In this document: piece by piece, positions 15,698-23,271 of the stretch
Numbering within the stretch: position 1 is the first letter of the stretch
How the letters are laid out: each line of letters begins with the position of its first letter
Assembly: GCA_041838515.1 (NCBI GenBank)
Contig: JBGYPP010000076.1
Span: 1-29,446, forward strand
Length of the DNA: 29,446 nucleotides
Source: JBGYPP01 sp041838515
GTDB lineage: Bacteria > Bacillota > Clostridia > Lachnospirales > Lachnospiraceae
Reading direction: 5' to 3'
Program-made: the position numbers and the translations under genes
The notes under the pieces: generated by a model
What the model was told of the DNA's origin: nothing
Database searches by the model: none
The model's input: the letters and a program-made list of their open reading frames with translations, nothing else

Positions 15698-15711
15698 GCA
15701 AGGAGGGAGAT

Positions 15712-16890
15712 ATGTGGATACAAAGTAAGAGGGTGTGGATAGGGGACCAGTTTACTCCGGCTGCCATAGAGCTGGAGGAGGGGAAGATACGCCAGGTGGG
15801 CGTATACGGCAGCCGGGAGGTGGATGTGGACTATGGCGAGGACAGGATAGTGCCTGGCTTTATAGACATCCATTGTCACGGGGCCTTTGGTTTTGACACC
15901 AACGATGCCGAGGAGGAGGGCCTGCGGAATTGGACCCGGGGAGTGGTGGAGGAGGGGGTTACGGCACTGCTGGCTACCACCATCACCCAGAGCGAGGAGG
16001 TGCTGACCCGCGCCGTGGCCAATGTGGCTAAGGTAATGGAAGAGGGTTATGAGGGGGCGGAGATATTGGGCATCCATTTTGAGGGGCCTTACCTGGATAT
16101 GGTTTACAAGGGGGCCCAGCCTCCGGAGCATATAGCCAAGCCCAGCGTGGAGCAATTCGCCCGGTATCAGGCGGCGGCCAAGGGGCATATACGCTATGTC
16201 ACCATGGCCACGGAGCAGGATGAGGATTTCCGCCTGCTTCGCTATCTGCGGGAGCAGGGAGTGGTGGTCAGCATAGGCCACAGCGCAGCCACCTATGAGC
16301 AGGCTCTGCTGGCTCATGCCAATGGAGCCAACTCCATGACCCATGTATACAATGGCATGACACCCTTTAACCACAGGGCAAACGGTCTGGTGGGAGCGGC
16401 CCTGCGGCTGCGCACCATGTATGGGGAGATTATCTGCGATGGCAATCACTCCAGCCTGGCTGCACTCAATATCTACTTCCAGTCCAAGGGTCCGGATTAC
16501 GGCATTATGGTTTCGGACTGCCTGATGGCTAAGGGTTCGCCGGCGGGCAGCCGTTTTCTCTTTGGCGGACACGAAATAGAGATCTATCCTGATGGCAGCG
16601 CGCATCTGACCGCCAGCAAGTCCCTGGCCGGATCCACGCTGCGGATCAATGAGGGTCTGAGGTTGCTGGTGGAGGAGGCCATGGTGCCTTTCCAATACGC
16701 CATCAATTCCTGCACCCTCAATCCAGCCAAGTGTCTGGGCATAGACCATCGCAAGGGGGCCATACGCGCCGGCATGGACGGGGATCTGGTGGTACTGGAC
16801 AAGGATTACAAGGTATTGCAAACCTACTGCCGGGGCGAGGCCCGCATATCCAGTATGCGCTATCAGTCCCGGAGCCGCAGTGAGGCCTAG
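15712..16890 (+). CDS. nagA: N-acetylhexosamine-6-phosphate deacetylase (NagA/AgaA-like)
   Basis: A 392-residue cytoplasmic amidohydrolase that removes acetate from GlcNAc-6-phosphate or GalNAc-6-phosphate. Metal and substrate residues are in place: HCHG with His54 and His56, Glu124 in HFEGPY, His190 in SIGHSAAT, His211 in THVYNGMTPFNHR, and catalytic Asp269 in VSDCLMAKG. NagA proteins more often have FNAM where this one has YNGM. The gene after it encodes a tagatose-bisphosphate aldolase subunit rather than NagB, which favours the GalNAc version (AgaA), but this is inference. ATG 15712 follows AAGGAGGGA. No kinase, PTS or deaminase/isomerase gene is next to it. Confidence 0.9.
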   Translation: MWIQSKRVWIGDQFTPAAIELEEGKIRQVGVYGSREVDVDYGEDRIVPGFIDIHCHGAFGFDTNDAEEEGLRNWTRGVVEEGVTALLATTITQSEEVLTRAVANVAKVMEEGYEGAEILGIHFEGPYLDMVYKGAQPPEHIAKPSVEQFARYQAAAKGHIRYVTMATEQDEDFRLLRYLREQGVVVSIGHSAATYEQALLAHANGANSMTHVYNGMTPFNHRANGLVGAALRLRTMYGEIICDGNHSSLAALNIYFQSKGPDYGIMVSDCLMAKGSPAGSRFLFGGHEIEIYPDGSAHLTASKSLAGSTLRINEGLRLLVEEAMVPFQYAINSCTLNPAKCLGIDHRKGAIRAGMDGDLVVLDKDYKVLQTYCRGEARISSMRYQSRSRSEA

Positions 16891-16915
16891 AATCTTGGGA
16901 GAAAGGAGAGGGATT

Positions 16916-18223
16916 ATGGAGAAGCATCCTTTGCACAGGATGATGGAGAGCAGGAGGGCGGGAAAGCATACGGGCATCAGTTCCCTGTGCAGCGCCAACG
17001 AGTTGGTACTGGAGGCGGCTTTCCGCCGGTATGCGCCCACGGAGGAGTATGTGCTGGTGGAGGCCACGGCCAACCAGGTGAACCAGTTCGGCGGATATAC
17101 GGGTATGAAGCCGGCAGATTTTTATGCGCTCTGCCATGAGATCGCCGCCAAGGTGGGATTTCCCGGAGAGAGATTGATATTGGGCGGAGATCATCTGGGG
17201 CCTTTGACCTGGCAAAATCTGCCTGAAAAGGAGGCCATGGCCAATTCGGTGGAGCTGGTGTACCAATATGCCGCAGCTGGATTTACCAAGATTCATCTGG
17301 ACACCAGTATGAAGGTGGCGGACGATCCGGAGGGCCTGCTCTCCACCCATACCATAGCGCGCCGGGGTGCAGAGCTGTACAAGGCGGCCATGGAGGGCTA
17401 TGCCAAGAGGAGGGAACAGGATCCGGCAGCCCTAAGGCCGGTATTTGTCATAGGCAGCGAGGTGCCCATACCCGGGGGAGCCACCCATGTGGAGGAGGGT
17501 TTGGCTGTCACCACTCCGGAGGCGCTGGAGGATACGTTGAGCACCTACCACCAGGAGTTCGCCCAGGCCGGTGTGGCCCAAGGCATGGAGGATGTGATCG
17601 CCGTGGTGGTACAGCCCGGCGTGGAATTTGGTGATGAGCAGATATTCTTCTATGACAGCCAAAAGGCCCAGGCGCTCTGCCGGGCTGTGCAGAAGCATCC
17701 CCAGATCTGCCTGGAGGGCCATTCCACGGACTACCAGAGCCGCCAATGCCTGTGGGAGATGGTGAGGGATGGCGTGGGCATACTCAAGGTAGGGCCTGCC
17801 CTGACCTTTGGCTTGCGGGAGGCTCTGTTCTCCCTGGCCATGATGGAAAAGGAGCTGGTGGAGGCAGGCAGCCAATCCCGCTTTATGGAGGTGCTGGAGG
17901 AGGCCATGCTGGCTGCTCCCGGCAATTGGAACAAGCATTATCACGGAGATGAGAGGCAGCTCTATCTCTGCCGCCGCTATAGCTTCTCTGACCGCGCCAG
18001 GTATTATCTGGGCGTGCCGGCTGTACGGGAGGCCATTCAGAGGCTTTTGGACAATCTGGGCAGGCACAGCATACCCATGAATATGCTGCACCAGTATATG
18101 CCCTTGAGCTATGCCAAGGTGCGGGATGGGATTTTGCCCCTGGATCCCAAGGCCCTGGCCATGGACGGCGTGGCTGCCTTTTTGGCGGACTATGATTACG
18201 CTGTTGGCATAGATCTGGCCTAG
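16916..18223 (+). CDS. gatZ: Tagatose-1,6-bisphosphate aldolase non-catalytic subunit, GatZ/KbaZ-like
   Basis: A 435-residue cytoplasmic protein of the GatZ/KbaZ family, which is needed for full activity and stability of the class II aldolase GatY/KbaY. Family segments include GISSLCSANELVLEAA near the start, EATANQVNQFGGYTGM, ILGGDHLGP, FTKIHLDTSM, VIGSEVPIPGGA, LEGHSTDYQ, LKVGPALTFGLREALF and NWNKHYHG. ATG 16916 follows AAAGGAGAGG; the preceding in-frame GTG overlaps nagA. It lies 25 bases after nagA, so the two form an operon. Its presumed partner gatY is about 9.4 kb away at 27655. GatZ proteins resemble a TIM barrel but lack aldolase activity themselves. Confidence 0.93.
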   Translation: MEKHPLHRMMESRRAGKHTGISSLCSANELVLEAAFRRYAPTEEYVLVEATANQVNQFGGYTGMKPADFYALCHEIAAKVGFPGERLILGGDHLGPLTWQNLPEKEAMANSVELVYQYAAAGFTKIHLDTSMKVADDPEGLLSTHTIARRGAELYKAAMEGYAKRREQDPAALRPVFVIGSEVPIPGGATHVEEGLAVTTPEALEDTLSTYHQEFAQAGVAQGMEDVIAVVVQPGVEFGDEQIFFYDSQKAQALCRAVQKHPQICLEGHSTDYQSRQCLWEMVRDGVGILKVGPALTFGLREALFSLAMMEKELVEAGSQSRFMEVLEEAMLAAPGNWNKHYHGDERQLYLCRRYSFSDRARYYLGVPAVREAIQRLLDNLGRHSIPMNMLHQYMPLSYAKVRDGILPLDPKALAMDGVAAFLADYDYAVGIDLA

Positions 18224-18248
18224 ACCTAATTATAGCAGAAGCTGCTCC

Positions 18249-18298
18249 GGCCCTGTGCCTGCCGACCCGAGAGGGGGAGGCGGGCGGGGGCCTTTTTT
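18249..18298 (+). terminator. Intrinsic terminator after gatZ
   Basis: A GC-rich stem, GGCCC...GCCTGCC (from 18249) with GGCGGGCGGGGGCC (18279-18292), with some mismatches, is followed by TTTTTT. A further small hairpin, CAGGCC with GGCCTG near 18330-18352, has no T tract. Otherwise 18299-18412 holds nothing I recognise. Confidence 0.75.
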
Positions 18299-18412
18299 GT
18301 GGAGAAAATGTGGGTGCCGGCGGAAAAGTCAGGCCGCCTTCGGGCTGGCCTGGGGCGGAATATGCGATGGCGGGTGTCTGCTGCAGCAGATTCCCCCTCT
18401 CAGCACTGCATC

Positions 18413-18442
18413 TTGAATTTTCCCCCAGGGATTTGGTATGAT
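18413..18442 (+). promoter_or_regulatory. Putative promoter of the nspC-aguA-aguB gene run
   Basis: TTGAAT (18413-18418) and TATGAT (18437-18442) have an 18-base spacer, leaving about 80 bases of leader before nspC. It is the best promoter match in the 301-base gap after gatZ. Confidence 0.6.
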
Positions 18443-18524
18443 GAAGAGGAGGAATTTGGCAGTGGGGAGTCTGGCCGGCTCTCTTTTTGTGCTTGATAAA
18501 AAATGATGGAAATGAGGTTGGGTT

Positions 18525-19688
18525 ATGGCGGTAGGTAAGGCAAAGGCGCCAGCGCACACGCCGGCTTATGTGGTAGATGAGGACAGGCTGGAGGCCAATT
18601 TGGAGATATTGCAGGGGCTGCGCCGCCGCACCGGCGCCAAAATCCTGTTGGCGCAAAAGGCCTTTTCCCTTTATGGCCTCTATTCCTGGATGGCCGGATA
18701 TCTGGACGGCACTACGGCCAGCGGGCCTTATGAATTGCGGCTGGCGGCTACGGAATGGCCCGGGGGGGAACATCATATCTTTTCCCCGGCCTACCGTGAG
18801 GAGGATTGGCCCGAGATTCTGTCCATGGCCGGCCATGTGGTTTTTAATTCCTGGGATCAGCTGCTGCGCTTTGGCCCTTCGGCCAAGGAGGCGGGGAGGG
18901 AAGTGGGACTTCGGGTAAACCCCGCCTGCTCCACCCAGGAGGGACATGCCATATATGACCCCTGCGCGCCCGGCTCCCGGCTGGGGGCCACCTGGGAGCG
19001 GTGGCAGGCTCTGCGGGAGGCGGATGGCCGGGCCTTTGCCCAAGGCCTCTCCCTGCTGGACGGCCTGCACTTCCACACGCTTTGTCAGCAGGACGCTCCG
19101 GATCTGGCCTTCACGCTGGAGGCGGTGGAAAGGCAGTTTGGCGCCTATCTGAAAGATATGCGCTGGATCAATTTTGGCGGAGGGCATCATATCACCCGCC
19201 CGGATTATACCATGGATGTGCTGGAGGCCTGTATAGGCCGTATGCAGGAGAACTACGGCCTGGAGGTCTATTTGGAGCCGGGCGAGGCCGTGGCGCTGGA
19301 TGCGGGATACCTCTATTCCACCGTCCTGGAGATTGTGGAAAATCAAAAAAAGATAGCCATCTTGGACACCTCTGCCGCCTGCCATATGCCGGATGTGCTG
19401 GAGATGCCTTATAGGCCTCCCTTGACGGGCGGGGGCGAGGCCGGAGGGGAACACAGCTATATTTTGGCCGGACCCACCTGTCTGGCTGGTGATGTTATAG
19501 GCGAGTACAGCTTTGACCGGCCTCTGGAAATAGGGGATGTGCTGGAATTTGGCGATATGGCCATATACTCTATGGTAAAGAACAATACTTTTAACGGCAT
19601 GCCCCTGCCCTGGATTTATCTGCGGCGCAGAGGGGCGGACAGGCTGTGGAAGTCATTTGGATATGAGGAGTTTCGCCGCCGCCTGTAG
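18525..19688 (+). CDS. nspC: Carboxynorspermidine/carboxyspermidine decarboxylase
   Basis: A 387-residue PLP-dependent decarboxylase of the alanine-racemase-fold group III family. It removes CO2 from carboxynorspermidine or carboxyspermidine to give the triamine. Lys45 in LLAQKAFS is the expected PLP lysine. LDGTTASGPYELRLA, GLHFHTLCQQ, WINFGGGHHITRPDY, VYLEPGEAVALDAGYL, and the CHMPDVLEMPYRP and GPTCLAGDVIGEY segments match NspC closely. Length is normal. ATG 18525 follows a modest GAGG site. It leads a run with the agmatine enzymes. The dehydrogenase that makes its substrate from putrescine or diaminopropane (CASDH/CANSDH) is not in this window and must be elsewhere. Confidence 0.95.
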   Translation: MAVGKAKAPAHTPAYVVDEDRLEANLEILQGLRRRTGAKILLAQKAFSLYGLYSWMAGYLDGTTASGPYELRLAATEWPGGEHHIFSPAYREEDWPEILSMAGHVVFNSWDQLLRFGPSAKEAGREVGLRVNPACSTQEGHAIYDPCAPGSRLGATWERWQALREADGRAFAQGLSLLDGLHFHTLCQQDAPDLAFTLEAVERQFGAYLKDMRWINFGGGHHITRPDYTMDVLEACIGRMQENYGLEVYLEPGEAVALDAGYLYSTVLEIVENQKKIAILDTSAACHMPDVLEMPYRPPLTGGGEAGGEHSYILAGPTCLAGDVIGEYSFDRPLEIGDVLEFGDMAIYSMVKNNTFNGMPLPWIYLRRRGADRLWKSFGYEEFRRRL

Positions 19689-19705
19689 GCGGAGGGAGGT
19701 GTCTG

Positions 19706-20803
19706 GTGCATATAATCAAAAATGGAAATCCGGCCGGGGATGGCTACCGTATGCCTGCGGAGTTTGCCCCCCATCAGGGCTGTCTGATGATATTTCCCCA
19801 GCGCAGGGATTCTTGGCAATATGGGGCCTATGCCGCAAGAAAGGCCTTTGCCCAGGTGGCCATGGCCATATCTCGCTTTGAGAAGGTGACTGTGCTGGCC
19901 GGCGCCGGCGCCTATGATGTCGCCCGGGCCATGCTTCCGGCCCATATACGGGTGGTGGAGATGGAGAGCGATGATGCCTGGGCCAGGGATTACCTGCCCA
20001 CCTTTGTGGTGGATGGCCGGGGCGGCATACGGGGGCTGGATTTTGGATTCAACGCCTGGGGAGGCCTGGTGGACGGCCTGTATTTTCCCTGGGACAAGGA
20101 CAATGCCATGGCCAGAAAGGTCTGCGACCTGATGGATGTGGATGTATATGATATGCGGGATTTCATACTGGAGGGGGGGAGCATACATGTGGACGGAGAG
20201 GGGACCTGCATGGTAACCGCCAGCTGCCTCCTCTCCCCCGGCCGCAATCCCCATCTGTCCAGGGAGGAGATAGAGCAGAAGCTGAGGTACTGCCTGGGGG
20301 TGGAAAAGGTGCTGTGGCTGCCCCGGGGCATATATATGGACGAAACCAATGAGCATGTGGACAATATCTGCTGCTTTCTGCGGCCGGGCGTGGTGGCGCT
20401 GGCCTGGACTGAGGATACAGAGGATGCCCAATACGCCATGAGCCGGGCCTGTCTGGAGTATCTGGATGGGGAAAGGGATGCTGCCGGCCGCCGGCTGGAG
20501 GTGGTGAGACTGCCCCAGCCCAGGCCGGTGGTGATGACAGAGGAGGAGTGCCAGGGCCTTGACGGGGCAGAGGGTCAGCCCTCCAGATCGCCGGGGGAGA
20601 GGCTGGCTGCCTCCTATGTGAATTTTTACTTTGCCAATGGAGCGGTGATCATGCCGGCATTTGGAGATCCGGCGGACGGCGAGGCCGCCGCAATCCTGGC
20701 AAAATATCTGCCGGATAGGGAGATCCTATCCATATCCGCCCGGGATATACTGATAGGCGGGGGCAATATCCACTGCATAACACAACAAATACCCCGAGTC
20801 TAG
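19706..20803 (+). CDS. aguA: Agmatine deiminase
   Basis: A 365-residue cytoplasmic hydrolase of the guanidino-group modifying superfamily. It converts agmatine to N-carbamoylputrescine and ammonia. Catalytic Cys357 lies in GGGNIHCITQQIP at the C-terminus. Other family segments are MPAEFAPHQGCLMIFPQR, ESDDAWARDYLPTFVV, the WGG loop in FNAWGGL, FILEGGSIHVDGEGT and DETNEHVDN. The start is GTG 19706 with GGAGG six bases upstream; no ATG fits as well. It follows nspC by 17 bases. AguB encoded next takes its product. Confidence 0.96.
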   Translation: MHIIKNGNPAGDGYRMPAEFAPHQGCLMIFPQRRDSWQYGAYAARKAFAQVAMAISRFEKVTVLAGAGAYDVARAMLPAHIRVVEMESDDAWARDYLPTFVVDGRGGIRGLDFGFNAWGGLVDGLYFPWDKDNAMARKVCDLMDVDVYDMRDFILEGGSIHVDGEGTCMVTASCLLSPGRNPHLSREEIEQKLRYCLGVEKVLWLPRGIYMDETNEHVDNICCFLRPGVVALAWTEDTEDAQYAMSRACLEYLDGERDAAGRRLEVVRLPQPRPVVMTEEECQGLDGAEGQPSRSPGERLAASYVNFYFANGAVIMPAFGDPADGEAAAILAKYLPDREILSISARDILIGGGNIHCITQQIPRV

Positions 20804-20806
20804 GGT

Positions 20807-20840
20807 GGACTCCATATGGAAACGGCAGAATATGGGGTCC
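20807..20840 (+). other. Stable hairpin between aguA and aguB
   Basis: GGACTCCATAT (20807-20817) pairs over all 11 positions with ATATGGGGTCC (20830-20840, one G-U), loop of 12 bases, four bases after the aguA stop. There is no T tract, so it is not an intrinsic terminator. It may stabilise the upstream message or mark an RNA processing site. Confidence 0.55.
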
Positions 20841-20891
20841 GGAGCCAGTTCGGGTGCGTGTGTTTGCGGTTGCGTATAGAGGTGATGGAGC

Positions 20892-21779
20892 ATGGAAGTT
20901 AGGGGAAAACTGGGGCTGGCTGTGGTACAAATGCCTTTTGTAAGCAGCCGGGAGGAGAATATTTTCGCAGTTCTGGCAGCGTTGGAAAAGGCGTCTGCCA
21001 TGGGAGCGCAGGTGGTGCTGCTGCCGGAGCTGTTTGAGGGCCGATATTTTTGTCAGGAAAAGGATTATGCGCTCTATGGGGAGGCCCGCAGCCTGGAGGA
21101 GGATCCGGCCGTGGCGGCCATCCGGGAAAAGGCGGCTGCCCTGGACCTGGTGGTGCCGGTCAGCTTTTATGAACGCGCTGGCATGGCTTTATTCAATAGT
21201 GTGGCCATGATAGACGGCGACAGGGGCATACTGGGCGTATATAGAAAAATGCATATACCGGATGACCATTTTTACCAGGAGAAATTCTACTTTTCCCCTG
21301 GGGATACAGGATTTCGGGTCTGGGATACCCGCTATGGCCGCATAGGTGTGGGCATATGCTGGGATCAGTGGTTTCCGGAGGCGGCCAGGATTATGGCGTT
21401 GGAGGGTGCGGACCTGCTGCTCTATCCCACGGCCATAGGCAGCGAGCCCGTGCTGGAATGTGACAGCTCCGGACATTGGATGCGTTGTATGTGCGGCCAT
21501 GCTGCGGCCAATCTGGTCTATGTGGCGGCGGCCAATCGCATAGGCCGGGAGCAGGTACGCCCCAGCGAGGCCAACAATGGCCAGGACTCGTCCTTGGAGT
21601 TTTATGGAAGCTCCTTTGTGGCAGACTACACCGGGCAGACCTTGCAGGTGGCCGGCCGGGACAGGGAGGAGATATTGTTTTGTACCTTGGATTTGGCCCA
21701 GGCCAGGCAGATGCGGGAGAGCTGGGGCATATTTCGGGACAGGCGGCCCGAGGCTTATGGGCGCATATGCCGGTATTGA
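20892..21779 (+). CDS. aguB: N-carbamoylputrescine amidase
   Basis: A 295-residue nitrilase-family amidohydrolase that splits N-carbamoylputrescine to putrescine, CO2 and ammonia, completing the agmatine route. The catalytic triad is visible: Glu46 in LPELFEGRYF, Lys119 in YRKMHIPDD and Cys156 in GICWDQWFPEAAR. HIPDDHFYQEKFYFSPGDTGF and AANRIGRE match AguB of plants and bacteria. Length is normal. ATG 20892 follows GAGGTGATGG. It belongs with aguA and nspC, so the run makes putrescine and handles the last step to a triamine. The source of agmatine (SpeA, arginine decarboxylase) is not seen here. Confidence 0.96.
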   Translation: MEVRGKLGLAVVQMPFVSSREENIFAVLAALEKASAMGAQVVLLPELFEGRYFCQEKDYALYGEARSLEEDPAVAAIREKAAALDLVVPVSFYERAGMALFNSVAMIDGDRGILGVYRKMHIPDDHFYQEKFYFSPGDTGFRVWDTRYGRIGVGICWDQWFPEAARIMALEGADLLLYPTAIGSEPVLECDSSGHWMRCMCGHAAANLVYVAAANRIGREQVRPSEANNGQDSSLEFYGSSFVADYTGQTLQVAGRDREEILFCTLDLAQARQMRESWGIFRDRRPEAYGRICRY

Positions 21780-21797
21780 GGGCGGATAGGAGGAAGC

Positions 21798-22550
21798 ATG
21801 CGGCTGGAGCGGGTGGATGAAAAAACCATCAAGTGCTTTTTGTCCAATGAGGAATTGGCCAATTACGATATTACCTACAAAGATTTCATTGTGCGCAGCG
21901 ATAAGGCCAGGGATCTGATGGACAAAATCCTTGGTCAGGCCAGGCAGGAGTTGGGTTACAGACTGGAAGGCATTTCGGTGGATTTGCAGATTATGATGAT
22001 GCCGGAGCAGGGCTTGCTGCTGACCTTTTCCGAGGCGGAGCCTCCGGAGATTTGGCGTGAGCTGCTGGAAAATATGAGCCAGATGGAGATGGATCAGGAG
22101 CTGGTGGCCAAGCGGGGGGCGGGTCTGTTGGCTGCGCTTGCGCTGGCCCTGGAGGATGCCAAAAAACGCGCCGGGGCTGATGAGGCCGCAGAGGGCGGCC
22201 CTTCGGAAAAGAAGAAGGGAAAGGAGAAATCTGCGGACAAGAAAAAGTCTGCTGAGGAGAAGCCCCAGCAGGCGGTATTCTTTTTCGAGGAGTTGCGCCC
22301 TATTATGGATATGGCGCAGGCCCTGCCCAAGGGTCTGCGCATAGGCAGCCGGCTGTACCGCATGCCCGAGGGGCTGTATTTGCATATATATAAGGGGCGG
22401 GCGGCTTATGACAAGTTCAGCCGGGTCTGCATACGTGCCATGGAATATGGGCGTCTATGCCCCAAGGATAGGATGACGGTGGCATTTTTGGAGGAGCATG
22501 GCAGCCCGGTGGGCGGGGATGGCATACTAAAGACCCTGGGTTCCATCTAG
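21798..22550 (+). CDS. mecA: MecA-family adaptor protein for ClpC
   Basis: A 250-residue cytoplasmic adaptor. The N-terminal domain begins MRLERVDEKTIKCFLSNEELANYDI, the usual MecA/YpbH opening that binds substrates. A low-complexity charged linker (about 136-155, rich in Lys and Glu) follows. The C-terminal domain (FFFEELRPIMDMAQALPKGLRIGSRLYRMPEGLYLHIY) should bind ClpC and drive its assembly with ClpP. In Bacillus MecA targets ComK; the target in Clostridia is not established. ATG 21798 follows TAGGAGGAAG, 18 bases after aguB, and the response regulator starts 12 bases downstream, so it lies within the gene run. Identification rests on the two terminal domains. Confidence 0.85.
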   Translation: MRLERVDEKTIKCFLSNEELANYDITYKDFIVRSDKARDLMDKILGQARQELGYRLEGISVDLQIMMMPEQGLLLTFSEAEPPEIWRELLENMSQMEMDQELVAKRGAGLLAALALALEDAKKRAGADEAAEGGPSEKKKGKEKSADKKKSAEEKPQQAVFFFEELRPIMDMAQALPKGLRIGSRLYRMPEGLYLHIYKGRAAYDKFSRVCIRAMEYGRLCPKDRMTVAFLEEHGSPVGGDGILKTLGSI

Positions 22551-22562
22551 GGGAGAGGAAGC

Positions 22563-23267
22563 ATGGATACGGGCAAGATATTGGTGGTGGATGACAATCC
22601 GGAGATAAGGGAGGTCTTGGACATACTCCTGCGGGGAGAGGGATATGGCGTGGTTCTGGCTGCCCGGGGGGAAGAGGCGCTGTTGGCTTTGGAGGCGCAT
22701 GGGGATTTGGACCTGGTCATATTGGATGTGATGATGCCGGGGGAGGACGGTATGGAGGTCTGCGGCCGCATACGGGAGCGGTCCAACGTGCCTATATTAT
22801 TCCTGACGGCCCGCTCCGGAGAGCAGGACAAGGCTAAGGGCTTTCTGGCCGGAGGGGATGACTACCTATCCAAGCCCTTTGCCACCGGGGAATTGCTGCC
22901 CCGGGTAAAGGCTCTAGTCCGGCGTTTTCGCATTTATCAGGGCAAGAAGCAGGCGGAAAACGGGGATGTGATCCTGTTCCGGGATCTGGAGGTGCACAAG
23001 CGCTGCAACCGGGTCAAAAAGGCCGGAGAGGATGTAGCGCTGACTGAGCTGGAATACCAGATTCTCCTGTTGATGGCTTCCAATGTAGGCCGGGTGTACT
23101 CCGCCCAGGAACTGTATGAGCAGGTGTGGAAGGAGCCTTATTTTCATAATTCCGCAGGCACGGTTATGGTGCATATACGAAAACTCCGCACCAAAATAGA
23201 GGAGGATGCTAAGCGGCCGGAGTATATTTTGACTGTTTGGGGCAGGGGATACAAAATGGAGTATTAG
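22563..23267 (+). CDS. OmpR-family response regulator
   Basis: A 234-residue DNA-binding response regulator. The receiver domain starts KILVVDDNPEIREVL with phospho-acceptor Asp55 in LVILDVMMPG, and has the FLTARS threonine segment and conserved lysine in YLSKPFATGEL. The C-terminal winged helix (from about residue 130) has LTELEYQILLLMASNVGRVYSAQELYEQVW and ends in VWGRGYKMEY, as in the VanR/PhoP type. ATG 22563 follows GGGGAGAGGAAG. The kinase gene starts four bases after its stop. Targets are unknown; the promoter of the downstream riboswitch/ATPase transcript overlaps the end of the kinase gene. Confidence 0.95.
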   Translation: MDTGKILVVDDNPEIREVLDILLRGEGYGVVLAARGEEALLALEAHGDLDLVILDVMMPGEDGMEVCGRIRERSNVPILFLTARSGEQDKAKGFLAGGDDYLSKPFATGELLPRVKALVRRFRIYQGKKQAENGDVILFRDLEVHKRCNRVKKAGEDVALTELEYQILLLMASNVGRVYSAQELYEQVWKEPYFHNSAGTVMVHIRKLRTKIEEDAKRPEYILTVWGRGYKMEY

Positions 23268-23271
23268 GCGG

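Noticed and set aside
18299..18496. Small open frame after the gatZ terminator
   Set aside because: No ribosome site, no recognisable product, and it overlaps the nspC promoter region.
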